A DNA stretch of 64,000 nt from Bosea sp. F3-2 (GCF_008253865.1 NZ_CP042333.1:141402-205401), one strand, 5' to 3'; shown: positions 52,433 to 60,910, counted from the stretch's first letter. Notes: a model not told the origin generated them from the letters alone. Program-made: numbers and translations.

Positions 52433-52936
52433 ATGACGACGGCGGACACGGGACAAAGCGCTGCGCCAGCGACCGGAGCACAGGAATGGCGCCCGCCCTT
52501 CATAATTGGGCAGGCGCTTGAAGCGCCAATCGTCTTCACGCCGGATTCGGTACGCACCTTCGCAACGCTGACCAACGATACCAACCCGCTCCATCATGAT
52601 GCCGCTCTCGCCTCCACGACCCGTTTCGGCGGGCTGATCGCCAGCGGCACACAGACCACAGGTCTGCTCCTCGGCAGCCTCGCCAATCATATTTTCCCGG
52701 AGAACGCCTCGCTCGGGCTGGGCTGCTCCTTCCGGCTGCGAAAGGCCGTGCCGGCTGACGCCGCGCTCATCGCTCGGTGGACGGTCCGAAGCATCGTGCC
52801 GAAGCCATCTCTGAACGGCGTACTTGTCGAGTTGGACGGTGGGCTTGTCGATCAGAAGGGCACGGTCTTCGTCGAAGCGAGCGCCACCATCGCCGTGATG
52901 CCACACGAAGCGCTCAACCAGGCCCGGCCAACATGA
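52433..52936 (+). CDS. MaoC-family (R)-specific enoyl-CoA hydratase
   Basis: 167 residues, hotdog fold. The catalytic signature is NDTNPLHHD near residues 48-56 (Asp and His of the hydratase 2 motif), followed by FGGLIASGTQTTGLLLG. It hydrates enoyl-CoA with R stereochemistry, complementing the S-specific FadJ-like protein and perhaps feeding one of the SDRs. Confidence 0.87.
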   Translation: MTTADTGQSAAPATGAQEWRPPFIIGQALEAPIVFTPDSVRTFATLTNDTNPLHHDAALASTTRFGGLIASGTQTTGLLLGSLANHIFPENASLGLGCSFRLRKAVPADAALIARWTVRSIVPKPSLNGVLVELDGGLVDQKGTVFVEASATIAVMPHEALNQARPT

Positions 52937-53099
52937 GCGCCCTACGCTCGCTCCGCGGGGGAAAATGCCGTTTCAACCGCCCGACGCTTCCCGAGGAGTG
53001 TCTACCTGGGCGCGCAGGACATGCTATGGCAAGAATGCGGCAACGATGCCGCCCCCCGCCCAATGATCTCACTGAAGCCCGCCCAGTGATGGTAACGCC

Positions 53100-53831
53100 G
53101 TGACGAAACAGACCTTCAAGAAGCTCGAGACTGCTCCCGTCTACCGGCTCGTCTATGACGCGATCGAACAGCAGATCGTTCGCGGCGAACTCAAGCCTGG
53201 TGTGCTGCTACCCACCGAAACTCATCTCGCTGAGCAGTTCGGCGTCAACCGCTCGACGGTACGCGAAGGCATCCGGATGCTGGAGGAGAGCGGCCTCGTC
53301 CAGCGCAAATCGGGCAAGCGCCTGCAGGTGACTCTGCCGCATCTCAACGCCACCGCCGCGCGCACCAGCCGGCTGCTGCGATTGCATGAGGTCACCTTCC
53401 GCGAGTTGTGGGAGGCGTCGATCGCCATCGAGCCGGTGGTGGCGCGGTATGCAGCCGAACGGATCACCGCCGCGGAACTGGCTCAGCTCCAGCAAAACAT
53501 TGCCGAGATGGAGAAGGCGATAACCGACCATGTCGAGGTCGTCAGGCTTGACATCGAGTTCCACGATCTCATCGCCCACGCGGCTCGCAATCGGGCTCTC
53601 GGCCTTGCCCGCGAGCCGATCAGCCAGCTTTTCATGCCAGCCGGCAAGGCGATCCTGCCACGTCTCAAGACGCAGAAGCGCATCCTCGACGCCCACCACG
53701 CCCTGCTGAAGGCGCTGAAAGAGCGGGACGCCGACGAGGCGGCAGCCTGGATGCATCGCCACATCGCCGACTTCAAGCGCGGGTTTGAACAGACAGGACT
53801 CGATCTCGACAGGCCGTTGGAAAGCTTCTAA
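53100..53831 (+). CDS. GntR-family regulator, FadR/FCD subfamily
   Basis: 243 residues from a GTG start. Winged HTH at ~10-75 (YDAIEQQIVRGELKPGVLLPTETHLAEQFGVNRSTVREGIRMLEESGLVQRKSG), then the all-helical FCD ligand domain with metal-site pattern (DIEFHDLIAHAARN, HHALLKAL, HRHIADFK). FCD regulators bind short palindromes of the TTGTC-N-GACAA kind and respond to carboxylates. It is the only GntR gene in the island and the best candidate for the repeated TTGTCGGACAA sites. Confidence 0.9.
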   Translation: MTKQTFKKLETAPVYRLVYDAIEQQIVRGELKPGVLLPTETHLAEQFGVNRSTVREGIRMLEESGLVQRKSGKRLQVTLPHLNATAARTSRLLRLHEVTFRELWEASIAIEPVVARYAAERITAAELAQLQQNIAEMEKAITDHVEVVRLDIEFHDLIAHAARNRALGLAREPISQLFMPAGKAILPRLKTQKRILDAHHALLKALKERDADEAAAWMHRHIADFKRGFEQTGLDLDRPLESF

Positions 53832-54130
53832 TCGCGTTTCGATATCTGGGCTACGTCAACAACGGCCGTTCTTCTGATCGCAGAGCTACGTGGCAAGCCT
53901 GCGCTCTGTCCGAAGCAGAGGTCTATGCCGTTCATCTTGGGCCAGCTTTTGCCGCGATGCCGATGATCAAATTTGATCGCCCGAAAGCCGACCTTTCGGG
54001 TGTCAGGAATGGGCCAGCTTTGCCCGTTGGTGGTTGCTGATAAGGGCCCGACGAAGCGCCCTTCCACGCTGCAGGTTGCCAACTCGACAGTCACCGGAAA
54101 TGATGCCCCCGTTTTCCAGGAGATGCGACG
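53832..54130. promoter_or_regulatory. Leader of the cold-shock gene with palindrome and hairpin
   Basis: Contains a perfect 14-base palindrome GATCAAATTTGATC (53965-53978), directly followed by a hairpin with stem CCCGAAAG/CTTTCGGG and 5-base loop (53980-54000). The word TGGGCCAGCTTT occurs twice (53938 and 54010). The hairpin could end the gntR transcript; the rest is probably the structured 5' leader of the cold-shock mRNA. Confidence 0.5.
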
Positions 54131-54340
54131 ATGGCGACCGGTACCGTGAAGTGGTTCAACGCGACGAAGGGATTTGGCTTTATCCAGCCGGATGATGGCG
54201 GCCAGGATGTCTTCGTCCATATCAGCGCCGTCGAGCGAGCCGGCCTGCGCGAGTTGCGAGATGGTCAGAAGATTTCTTACGAGCTCGCCCAGGATCGACG
54301 CTCCGGGCGCACTTCGGCTGAGCAGCTTCAAGCGCAATAG
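54131..54340 (+). CDS. Cold-shock protein (CspA family)
   Basis: 69 residues, a single cold-shock domain. RNP1 KGFGFI and RNP2 VFVHIS are intact (TVKWFNATKGFGFIQPDDGG, DVFVHISAVERAG). Binds single-stranded RNA or DNA. It lies tail to tail with the scpB-like gene. Confidence 0.93.
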   Translation: MATGTVKWFNATKGFGFIQPDDGGQDVFVHISAVERAGLRELRDGQKISYELAQDRRSGRTSAEQLQAQ

Positions 54341-54361
54341 CTGCCGATCAGGGGCGAGGAC

Positions 54362-55045
54362 CTAAAAGGCGTCGTCATCTTCGGACGGCGACGTCTCCGT
54401 TTCCGGTTCAAATGCCGACACCGGAAACTCCCCTGCAAGCAATCGATCCTTGCTGAGCAGGCCGGCATCCTCGAGGCGCTCGAAATCCGGAAGGTCGCGC
54501 AGCGTCTCGAAGCCGAACTGCGACAGGAAGGCGGGCGTGGTCACATAGGTGTAGGGCGCGCCCGGCTGCGGCGAGCGCGGTCCGGCGGCAATGAAGCCGA
54601 GCTTCCTCAGATGGCCGATCATGTCGCGGCTGACCTCCTTGCCAAAAACCGTGCTGAGTTCGGCGCGGGTGATCGGCTGGAAATACCCCACGCACAGCAG
54701 CACCAGGCTCTCCGCTTGCGACAACGCTTTGCTATCGGCTGCGCCAAGCCCGGTCGCCGTTCGGATCGCGACAGCGAATCCCTTCTTCGTCCGGTGTTGC
54801 CAGCCGCCGGCGACAGAGACGAGCTCATACGGCCGCCCGCGCAGCTCTTCGCGGATGTCGTCGATCAGGAGATCGATGCTGCAGGCGCGGCCGACGACGC
54901 GCGCAAGGACCTCGCGCCCGACCGGTTCGGGTGAAGCGAAGATGACGGCTTCGACACGCCCCATCCATTCGCGCCAGCGCAGCTCCGGCGGCATGTCGGC
55001 GAGCTCCGCGTCAAACAGCTCTTCGGTCTGAATGCGCCTGGCCAT
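54362..55045 (-). CDS. scpB: ScpB-like SMC-Scp complex subunit
   Basis: About 227 residues. Winged-helix ScpB pattern: WMGRVEAVIFASPEPVGREVLARVVG, RTATGLGAADSKALSQAESLVLLCVGYFQPITRAELSTVFGKEVSRDMIGHLRKLGFI and PYTYVTTPAFLSQFGFE. ScpB helps the SMC condensin. No scpA or smc is in the window, so this is a replicon-borne, stand-alone version. It starts four bases after the DUF1403 stop. Start chosen at MARRIQTEE; an open frame extends to 55102. Confidence 0.85.
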   Translation of the reverse strand: MARRIQTEELFDAELADMPPELRWREWMGRVEAVIFASPEPVGREVLARVVGRACSIDLLIDDIREELRGRPYELVSVAGGWQHRTKKGFAVAIRTATGLGAADSKALSQAESLVLLCVGYFQPITRAELSTVFGKEVSRDMIGHLRKLGFIAAGPRSPQPGAPYTYVTTPAFLSQFGFETLRDLPDFERLEDAGLLSKDRLLAGEFPVSAFEPETETSPSEDDDAF

Positions 55046-55049
55046 CGCG

Positions 55050-56000
55050 TCACAGCCCATAGAGCCGGAAGCTGGCGCGTCCGGACAGTTCGCGGATGGC
55101 ATTGAGGTGGCTCAGCCGATCGAACAGCCGGCGCGAGCCCCAACGTGTCAGCTTCGCGGTCTGCAGCGTGCCAGGCACCGCGTCGTCATCGAGCAACAGC
55201 TGGATGACCTCCCCTGCCCCCTTGGCCCGGAGCTTCGGTGTTACTGCGATCAGGTGCCCAGCGCGCGGTGCGATGTCGTGCGCCAGCCGGCACGCCTCAG
55301 TCGCGGCCAGGGCGAGCGCGACGCAGATCCCGCGGTCGAACCCCTCCCCTCCGGAGCGGACGCGCTCTCGCGAACCTGCACCGCGAAAGGCGAAGCTTCG
55401 CGCCTGTGTGACCAGAAGCGGGACGCCGAATGGCCAGCGCATGCGGGCAGCGATGGCCAGGTCAGCAAGCCACCAGGCGAGGAGCTCGGCCTCCGGTCGC
55501 ACCCGGCAAACCTCGCCCGCGAGCGCTGCGGCGACCCACGGCGCCGGCCGACCGGAGCGGACCAGTTCGCCGAGACAACTGGGCAGCGTCTCGAACGCGT
55601 CGCTCCAACGCAGGCCGAGTAAGCCGACAATCGAGCGCAGTGCCTCCGCATCGACACTGGGCGAGCGACCGGCGAGCCGCCGCCACGCCGCAAGCAGATT
55701 GCCGGCGGGGCCGGGATCGGTGCCGGCAGCGCGCCAATGCCAGGCGTCGCGCAATTGCGCTTCGCTCTCGGTCCGCCCGGCCAGACCGACGGCACTGGCC
55801 GCGCATTGGAGCGCCAGCCGTTGACGCCAGGCGCCAGCCCAGGATGGCGCGGCGCGCACGAGATTATCCAAGGAATTCAACGCCGAACCGGCCATGAAGG
55901 CGGCTTCGACATCGCTCGTCACGCTGCCGCGCGGGGCGGCCCAGGCCGGGACAACCTGCGGGACGAAGGCGGCGGCACGGGGCAAATCGGGCATCTCCAT
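55050..56000 (-). CDS. DUF1403 family protein
   Basis: 316 residues, mostly helical, rich in Ala, Leu, Arg and Trp. The blocks FMAGSALNSLDNLVRAAPSWAGAWRQRLAL, GRTESEAQLRDAWHWRAAGTDPGPAGN and LTRWGSRRLFDRLSHLNAIRELSGRASFRLYGL are those I associate with DUF1403, a family of unknown function found next to scpB-like and recombinase genes on alphaproteobacterial plasmids. Operon with scpB downstream. Confidence 0.8.
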   Translation of the reverse strand: MEMPDLPRAAAFVPQVVPAWAAPRGSVTSDVEAAFMAGSALNSLDNLVRAAPSWAGAWRQRLALQCAASAVGLAGRTESEAQLRDAWHWRAAGTDPGPAGNLLAAWRRLAGRSPSVDAEALRSIVGLLGLRWSDAFETLPSCLGELVRSGRPAPWVAAALAGEVCRVRPEAELLAWWLADLAIAARMRWPFGVPLLVTQARSFAFRGAGSRERVRSGGEGFDRGICVALALAATEACRLAHDIAPRAGHLIAVTPKLRAKGAGEVIQLLLDDDAVPGTLQTAKLTRWGSRRLFDRLSHLNAIRELSGRASFRLYGL

Positions 56001-56060
56001 CGCCGAGGATGATAATAGGAGGTTGCGCTTATGGCTATTGAAACCCGTCTAAAGCGCACG

Positions 56061-56108
56061 CTCCGTCGGAGAACGATAATGACTGATAAGATTGCATTAT
56101 CGGTCATT
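56061..56108. promoter_or_regulatory. Inverted-repeat promoter region between DUF1403 and recombinase genes
   Basis: A 12-bp near-perfect inverted repeat: AATGACTGATAA (56078-56089), 7-base spacer, TTATCGGTCATT (56097-56108), one mismatch. Just before it lies the palindrome CTCCGTCGGAG (56061-56071). The region is AT-rich and sits between divergent genes, so it is a likely operator serving both. Confidence 0.6.
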
Positions 56109-56212
56109 TTCACTTTATATAAGAGAGGCGCGATTTGGCCGTCCAGAAGCCCTCCAACGGCCTCCCGCCGAGCTCCGCCCGCCGAAATTAGCTGCATTTC
56201 AGGAGGCCGCCG

Positions 56213-57280
56213 GTGTCGGACAATCCACGGTCAGACGAAGCCGCCTCCCCGGCCCCACTGCTGCCGCAGACGGACGAGCAGCCGACGCCGCTGTCCAGTC
56301 ATCTCGAAGGGCTCGCAGCCCGGGCGCGCGACTACGCCGAGGCCGCTAGCTCGGCCAACACCCGCCGCGCCTATGCCGCGGATTGGCGGCATTTCGCAAG
56401 CTGGTGCCGACGTCAGGGCCTCGAGGATTTTCGGCCCGATCCGCAAGTCGTCGGCCTCTACATCACGGCCTGCGCCTCCGGCGCGGCGGCCGGCGATCGA
56501 AAGCCCAATTCGGTGGCGACGATCGAGCGCCGGCTTTCCGCGCTAAACTGGGCCTATGCCCAGCGCGGCACGCCGCTCGATCGCAAGGACCGGCACATCG
56601 CAACGGTCCTCGCCGGCATCCGCAACAGCCATGGTCGCCCCCCGGTCCAGAAGGAGGCCGTGCTCGGCGAGGACCTGGTCGTCATGCTGGAAACCCTGGA
56701 CCGCGGCACGCTTCGCGGGCTGCGCGATCGCGCTATCCTTTTGCTCGGCTTTGCCGGGGGCTTGCGTCGCTCCGAAATCGTCTCCCTCGACGTCGGCAAG
56801 GATCAGACGCGCGATGGTCGCGGCTGGGTCGAGATCCTCGAGGATGGCATGCTCGTTAACCTGCGCGGCAAGACCGGCTGGCGCGAGATCGAGATCGGCC
56901 GTGGCTCGGCCGATCTGACCTGCCCGGTCATCGCCCTGCAGATCTGGCTCAGCTTGGGGCGGATCGATCATGGCCCGCTGTTTCGACGCGTGACCGGTCA
57001 GGGCAAGGAGGCCGGCCCCGATCGGTTGACGGACCAACATGTCGCCCGGCTCGTCAAGCAATGCGCCATGGCCGCCGGCATCCGCGGCGATCTGCCTGAA
57101 GGAGAACGCGAGCGCCGGTTCGCCGGGCATTCCTTGCGAGCCGGCCTCGCCTCCTCGGCGGAGGTCGATGAGCGCTATGTCCAGAAGCACCTCGGGCACG
57201 CCTCTGCCGAGATGACGCGACGCTATCAACGACGCCGCGATCGCTTCCGGGTCAATCTCACCAAGGCCGCCGGTCTATAG
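56213..57280 (+). CDS. Tyrosine site-specific recombinase
   Basis: 355 residues. N-terminal SAM-like core-binding domain (~35-145, SSANTRRAYAADWRHFASWC) and catalytic domain (~150-345) with the full set: Arg185 in GGLRRSE, Lys220, His306 and Arg309 in GHSLRAG, His329 in LGHAS and nucleophile Tyr338 in MTRRYQR. GTG start with AGGAGG upstream. Beside repABC and ScpB-like genes, its probable job is resolving replicon multimers, like XerC/D or RinQ-type enzymes, rather than phage integration. Confidence 0.9.
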   Translation: MSDNPRSDEAASPAPLLPQTDEQPTPLSSHLEGLAARARDYAEAASSANTRRAYAADWRHFASWCRRQGLEDFRPDPQVVGLYITACASGAAAGDRKPNSVATIERRLSALNWAYAQRGTPLDRKDRHIATVLAGIRNSHGRPPVQKEAVLGEDLVVMLETLDRGTLRGLRDRAILLLGFAGGLRRSEIVSLDVGKDQTRDGRGWVEILEDGMLVNLRGKTGWREIEIGRGSADLTCPVIALQIWLSLGRIDHGPLFRRVTGQGKEAGPDRLTDQHVARLVKQCAMAAGIRGDLPEGERERRFAGHSLRAGLASSAEVDERYVQKHLGHASAEMTRRYQRRRDRFRVNLTKAAGL

Positions 57281-57452
57281 GCTAGACCGATCCGCTGTCA
57301 GGTCACAAACCACCCAAACCCCATAAATGACCACAGGCGGCGTTTGACACCTTGCCTCAATACCCCCTGCGACTTCCACAGAGGGCATTAAGCGGTCTTC
57401 CTACGAGGTGGATTTTTTCGGCGGTTGAGTTCGCACTCGTAGCCCACCGCGC
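57281..57452. other. Intergenic region after the recombinase
   Basis: No gene or clear terminator seen in about 170 bases. The sequence is less GC-rich than the recombinase gene. Confidence 0.3.
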
Positions 57453-57566
57453 CTAGCGGAGAATCGGCAATGCGACACCCGCGGCGATCGCCACGACGAT
57501 GGCGCTCCGAATAAGGATGCCATTGATCCGAGCCATTGAGGCTTCTGAGCTTTCCGGCGTACGCAT
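57453..57566 (-). CDS. 37-residue predicted membrane microprotein
   Basis: Short open frame MRTPESSEASMARINGILIR followed by SAIVVAIAAGVALPILR and stop. A strong GAGGGAGG ribosome site lies at good distance before the ATG, and the second half is one hydrophobic helix followed by a basic residue, as in real small membrane proteins. No family recognised. It could be a toxin-like or regulatory microprotein of the replicon, but function is open. Confidence 0.5.
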   Translation of the reverse strand: MRTPESSEASMARINGILIRSAIVVAIAAGVALPILR

Positions 57567-57687
57567 GACTTCGCCTCCCTCACAGCCAGCTTCGGACTCA
57601 CCTTGACCTCAATCGGGAACCTCTCCTACCTGCTAAACTTCGGTCTCCTGTGACTGGTCAGCCACGCTAGAGGATCGGCCCCCTCCC

Positions 57688-57999
57688 CTACCCCCTAGCC
57701 GGCCCAGATAGGGGAGGGGGCAAACTCGCGCCGAGAACGCGTCGCCGATAACCTCGCCGGACTTTCTTTTGCAGCCAATCGTCCAAGGCCTCTTTTGCCA
57801 ACTCAGCGTTGGCATAAAGGTCCAAACGCTTGCGTCCTCGCTGGCCACGACGGCCCCACTCCCGAACCAAAGCCGTATCGCCAAAAAGTGTTGGCTCAAT
57901 CGCAAGCACATAGAATCGAGCCATATTCTGCGCTGGATCGGACCGGTCCAACACCAGCATCTGCAAGCGCGGCGCATCTTTTGCGGAGGCGTTTTCCAT
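57688..57999 (-). CDS. WGR-domain protein
   Basis: 103 residues. The central part NMARFYVLAIEPTLFGDTALVREWGRRGQRG contains the WGR motif, followed by LDLYANAELAKEALDDWLQKKVRRGY, matching the small stand-alone WGR proteins of alphaproteobacteria. WGR domains contact nucleic acids in larger proteins. An alternative longer start exists to 58040. Function on the replicon unknown. Confidence 0.75.
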   Translation of the reverse strand: MENASAKDAPRLQMLVLDRSDPAQNMARFYVLAIEPTLFGDTALVREWGRRGQRGRKRLDLYANAELAKEALDDWLQKKVRRGYRRRVLGASLPPPLSGPARG

Positions 58000-58136
58000 G
58001 GGCGCATTTCGCGCTCATGGCTGGTACCGGTCCAACGCAAAGGATGAATCGATCAGTTGCTCACGATTCACAGCGTTGATGAGCCGTCCGCTGTCTAGCA
58101 GTGCGAGATGTGCAGGACTGTGCCTCTATCGCTAAC

Positions 58137-58343
58137 TCAGATCCCAGACCTCGCAACCAAATCCTCGACCTTCGCCGCGCTCACGAGCTCCGCCTGGCCC
58201 ACGAGCACGCCGCCCTTCATCACCGAGCAAGCCGTCACGCCTGGACGCGTTTGCATATCCCGGTATCGCCGAAGCGCGTCAGTGGCAGAAGCCGCCGCTT
58301 CCTTGACCGTGCTACCCCGGATCGTGGCCTTGATCTGAAACAC
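58137..58343 (-). CDS. 68-residue hypothetical protein
   Basis: Starts at GTG 58343 with AAAGGA upstream (a TTG at 58361 is an in-frame alternative). The protein reads FQIKATIRGSTVKEAAASAT, then DALRRYRDMQTRPGV and a hydrophobic turn, ending KVEDLVARSGI. A strand-helix-strand pattern is likely. It lies downstream of repC on the same strand. No family recognised. Confidence 0.55.
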   Translation of the reverse strand: MFQIKATIRGSTVKEAAASATDALRRYRDMQTRPGVTACSVMKGGVLVGQAELVSAAKVEDLVARSGI

Positions 58344-58495
58344 GTTTATTCCTTTGAACAATCGAAGATGCAGAGCGCTAACGCCATTTTCGAATCGGCG
58401 CGCCCTAGCCTGCGGAGTGATACCAGACCGACGCCGCGCTGACTCCGACCCGTTTTGGAAGTGTCTACAACAGCGTACCTCGCTTCCTCATGGCC

Positions 58496-59725
58496 CTACG
58501 CTCGCTTGGGCTCACGCCGGCGGCTTCCGATCAGCGCCATCAGCATCGGGCCGATCGAGAACTCGTTGGCTTCAGCTTTCCGCGTCAGGCCGCGCAGATA
58601 TCCGCCGGCGCTTGAAATCGCATCACCACGCTGCAGGATGGCAGCAACGACAATCGAAGCTTCCGTTTCGCCCATCGCATTCTGCGCATCGAGCCAGGCG
58701 CTCGGACTAATTCCGAGCATCGATCGCACCATCGACGCCGTCGCCAGGAAGTCTCGCCAGCTGGAAATTCCGCCGCGGGCATAGTCGATGATATCCGGAC
58801 AGGCATCGAGCACCATTCCCAACGGGAAGGGCCGTTCCGGCTTCCTCACCGGTTCAGGATCGCTCTCGACCTTGACGACCCTGCTTTCTGGAAAGCGAGG
58901 TTCAAGATCAGTAGGAAGATCTGGATTTGAATTCTGTTTGTGGCGCTCAGAATGAGACTCATTGCCGCTTAGATTCTGAGTTTTTGTATGAAGTTCCAGC
59001 AGGTTGAGAATCTCATCGGCCAGCATCGACAATTCGTCGGCGATCGGCTCTAGGATCTCTCTTGGTGCCGTGCGCGGAATCCGGTCGACGATCCCTCGAT
59101 AGAGGGCGTGGATCTCCTGCCAGGTTGACGGCCCCTGCTCAGCCTGGTGTGCGGAGACATTCTCCTCAATCGCCGTGGCAATCATCTTCGCGATGTCGCG
59201 TCGGCAAATCGTAATCCGCTCCCGAACAAGTTTGAGCGCCCTCTCCTCGATCCGAACGCTTTCGGCCGCGTTCTCGATCTCTGCAGATCGGACGACCAAT
59301 GGCGAGAGATCGAAGCCAAACGCGAGCTCAATATCCCCTCCCCTGCCCTTCCGGGCATAGCGCTTCCCGTTGGGGCTATCGCGGCGAACGATGAGCCCGG
59401 AATCGACGAGTACTGAGAGATGGCGCCGCAGCGTCGCCGGCGACATGCCGTGCGCCCGGAGCGCAAGCTGCTGGTTCGAGGGGAAGACGACGAGCTGCTC
59501 GCCCGTCAGCACTGTCTCTGGATGGAAGGTCAACAAGGCGTCGAGCACCGCCAGGGCGCGCTCGTTCACGCCCAGCTGAGCCTTAGCCGTGCAGATATCC
59601 CGAAACAGATTCCATTTGTGGACCGCCTTCTCGGGCGTCCGTTCCTTCGCGAGGGCCTGATTTGCCACATGGGCAAGCGTCAGCGTTCGCCGCCCGAAAG
59701 GCGTCGTAGAGATGTGCGAAACCAT
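58496..59725 (-). CDS. repC: Replication initiator RepC
   Basis: 409 residues, typical RepC. N-terminal winged-helix part (KWNLFRDICTAKAQLGVNERALAVLDALLTFHPE, then MSPATLRRHLSVLVDSGLIVRRDSPNGKRYA), a long helical middle, and the C-terminal block WRDFLATASMVRSMLGISPSAWLDAQNAMGE and RGDAISSAGGYLRGLTRKAEANEFSIGPML. It starts replication of the replicon. In this family the origin lies inside repC; an AT-rich tract at about 58915-58995 is the likely place. AAAGGA precedes the ATG. Confidence 0.95.
   Translation of the reverse strand: MVSHISTTPFGRRTLTLAHVANQALAKERTPEKAVHKWNLFRDICTAKAQLGVNERALAVLDALLTFHPETVLTGEQLVVFPSNQQLALRAHGMSPATLRRHLSVLVDSGLIVRRDSPNGKRYARKGRGGDIELAFGFDLSPLVVRSAEIENAAESVRIEERALKLVRERITICRRDIAKMIATAIEENVSAHQAEQGPSTWQEIHALYRGIVDRIPRTAPREILEPIADELSMLADEILNLLELHTKTQNLSGNESHSERHKQNSNPDLPTDLEPRFPESRVVKVESDPEPVRKPERPFPLGMVLDACPDIIDYARGGISSWRDFLATASMVRSMLGISPSAWLDAQNAMGETEASIVVAAILQRGDAISSAGGYLRGLTRKAEANEFSIGPMLMALIGSRRREPKRA
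58915..58995. other. AT-rich tract within repC, probable origin of replication
   Basis: The lowest-GC segment of the repC gene, in its middle, where repABC replicons have their oriV. Location from composition and family knowledge only; no iterons seen. Confidence 0.5.
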
Positions 59726-59828
59726 GTTCCTTTACCTGTTGTTAGGCAAAAGAATGCGGCTCGCCCGAAACGACACTGCGTTCGAGGTGACTCTTGACAG
59801 CGATTCGCGGAAGTGGGATTCTCAACCT

Positions 59829-59877
59829 ACCACAGTGGAGAAGGGCTTCCGGATTTCGTTCTGGGGGCCTTTTTCTT
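59829..59877 (+). ncRNA. Probable antisense RNA (ctRNA/incA) of the repABC locus
   Basis: In the repB-repC gap on the strand opposite to repABC. A promoter-like pair TTGACA (59794-59799) and GATTCT (59817-59822) is spaced by 17 bases. About 50 bases downstream a hairpin (AAGGGCTTCCGGA pairing with TCTGGGGGCCTT, some G-U pairs) is followed by a T-rich run (59869-59879). Size, position and orientation match the counter-transcribed RNA that limits RepC synthesis in this family. Confidence 0.65.
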
Positions 59878-59905
59878 TTGCGGCCTCGTTAGCGATCCTA
59901 TTTCG

Positions 59906-60910
59906 TCAATGCCCTCCCTTCGCTTGAAACTGGCGATAAAGTTCCGGGAGTTGCGACGCGACGAACTCCCCGAATGCAGCTGAGCGGGATACGTCAACTA
60001 CAACCGAAAGCGTTCTCTTAGATCGCTCGACGGTTGCGATTCGCTCGCCCGTCCCCTTTTCCAATACGACCTCTTCCGCTTTACCAGGGCGTTTCGCCGC
60101 CATCGCATCGAACAGCATCGCGAAGCGCTGATCACTTTCTGCCTGCTTGAAGTCCGGGCTATTCAGTACAGCATCAATGAGTGTCCGGTCGGACAGAGCC
60201 GACAATCGCTCCTCGAATGCCATCCACCTAGGGCGACCGGTGCGTGGTGCAGGACCAATTGCGATGATGAGGTCACGTGTGATCGACTTCGTCAGCGCCA
60301 GCAATCGGGAGAGCACGGTCTTATCGACGCCGATGGCCGACATAATGATGGCGCGGTCAAAGCCGCGTTCCTCGAGGGTCTGCGCAAAGAGCCCGCGCTC
60401 GATGAAGCTCAGGTCCTTACGCGCGGAGTTCTCTTGTCCCTGAACGACAACGAGTTCTTCATCAGTCAAGTTTTGAACAACCGCACGGATCGGTCGCCCA
60501 AGAAGGCCAAGGATCTTTGCCCTCCGGTGCCCATACGCGATCTGAAAGTGCTCAGCGCGATTGGGGTCCGGGCGAACCAAAATAGGACTCTTCTGCCCCG
60601 CCTCTTTGATTGCCACGTAAAGTGAAGTCTGCTCGATCGCCTCGTCATCCAAACGATCCTGAGCAAACGAGCTGGCGAGTTTGTCTGCCGGTATCTCAAT
60701 GACCGACGTCCCGGACGCAATGAGCTCTTTCGCACGTTCAGCTGCGGACGCGATGCTCTCCAGCGATCGACCCATGGCACCGACGGCTCCCGCTCGAACA
60801 TGTGGCGGGGCCGACACATTCGGCTTGGGTGCAGCGTCCAAGGGGGCGGCTTGCGCAGGCTCGTCTGCGCGGCGTGTCAGAATTCCCCTGATGGTATCCT
60901 TTCGGCTCAT
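59906..60910 (-). CDS. repB: Plasmid partitioning protein RepB (ParB family)
   Basis: 334 residues. N-terminal MSRKDTIRGIL, SVIEIPADKLASSFAQDRL, ParB-type blocks LRVxPxPxxxEHFQIAYGHRRAKILG and LVVVQGQENSARKDLSFIERGLFAQ, then the HTH (RAIIMSAIGVDKTVLSRLLAL). It binds the parS palindromes between repA and repB and works with RepA. Confidence 0.95.
   Translation of the reverse strand: MSRKDTIRGILTRRADEPAQAAPLDAAPKPNVSAPPHVRAGAVGAMGRSLESIASAAERAKELIASGTSVIEIPADKLASSFAQDRLDDEAIEQTSLYVAIKEAGQKSPILVRPDPNRAEHFQIAYGHRRAKILGLLGRPIRAVVQNLTDEELVVVQGQENSARKDLSFIERGLFAQTLEERGFDRAIIMSAIGVDKTVLSRLLALTKSITRDLIIAIGPAPRTGRPRWMAFEERLSALSDRTLIDAVLNSPDFKQAESDQRFAMLFDAMAAKRPGKAEEVVLEKGTGERIATVERSKRTLSVVVDVSRSAAFGEFVASQLPELYRQFQAKGGH

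Noticed and set aside
56212..56222. GTGTCGGACAA, close to the GntR-type palindrome
   Set aside because: It overlaps the start codons of the recombinase gene, with no catabolic gene nearby; most likely chance.
56213..57280. Recombinase as a phage or integrative-element integrase
   Set aside because: No phage genes, no tRNA and no attachment-site duplication were seen; the neighbours are replicon-maintenance genes.
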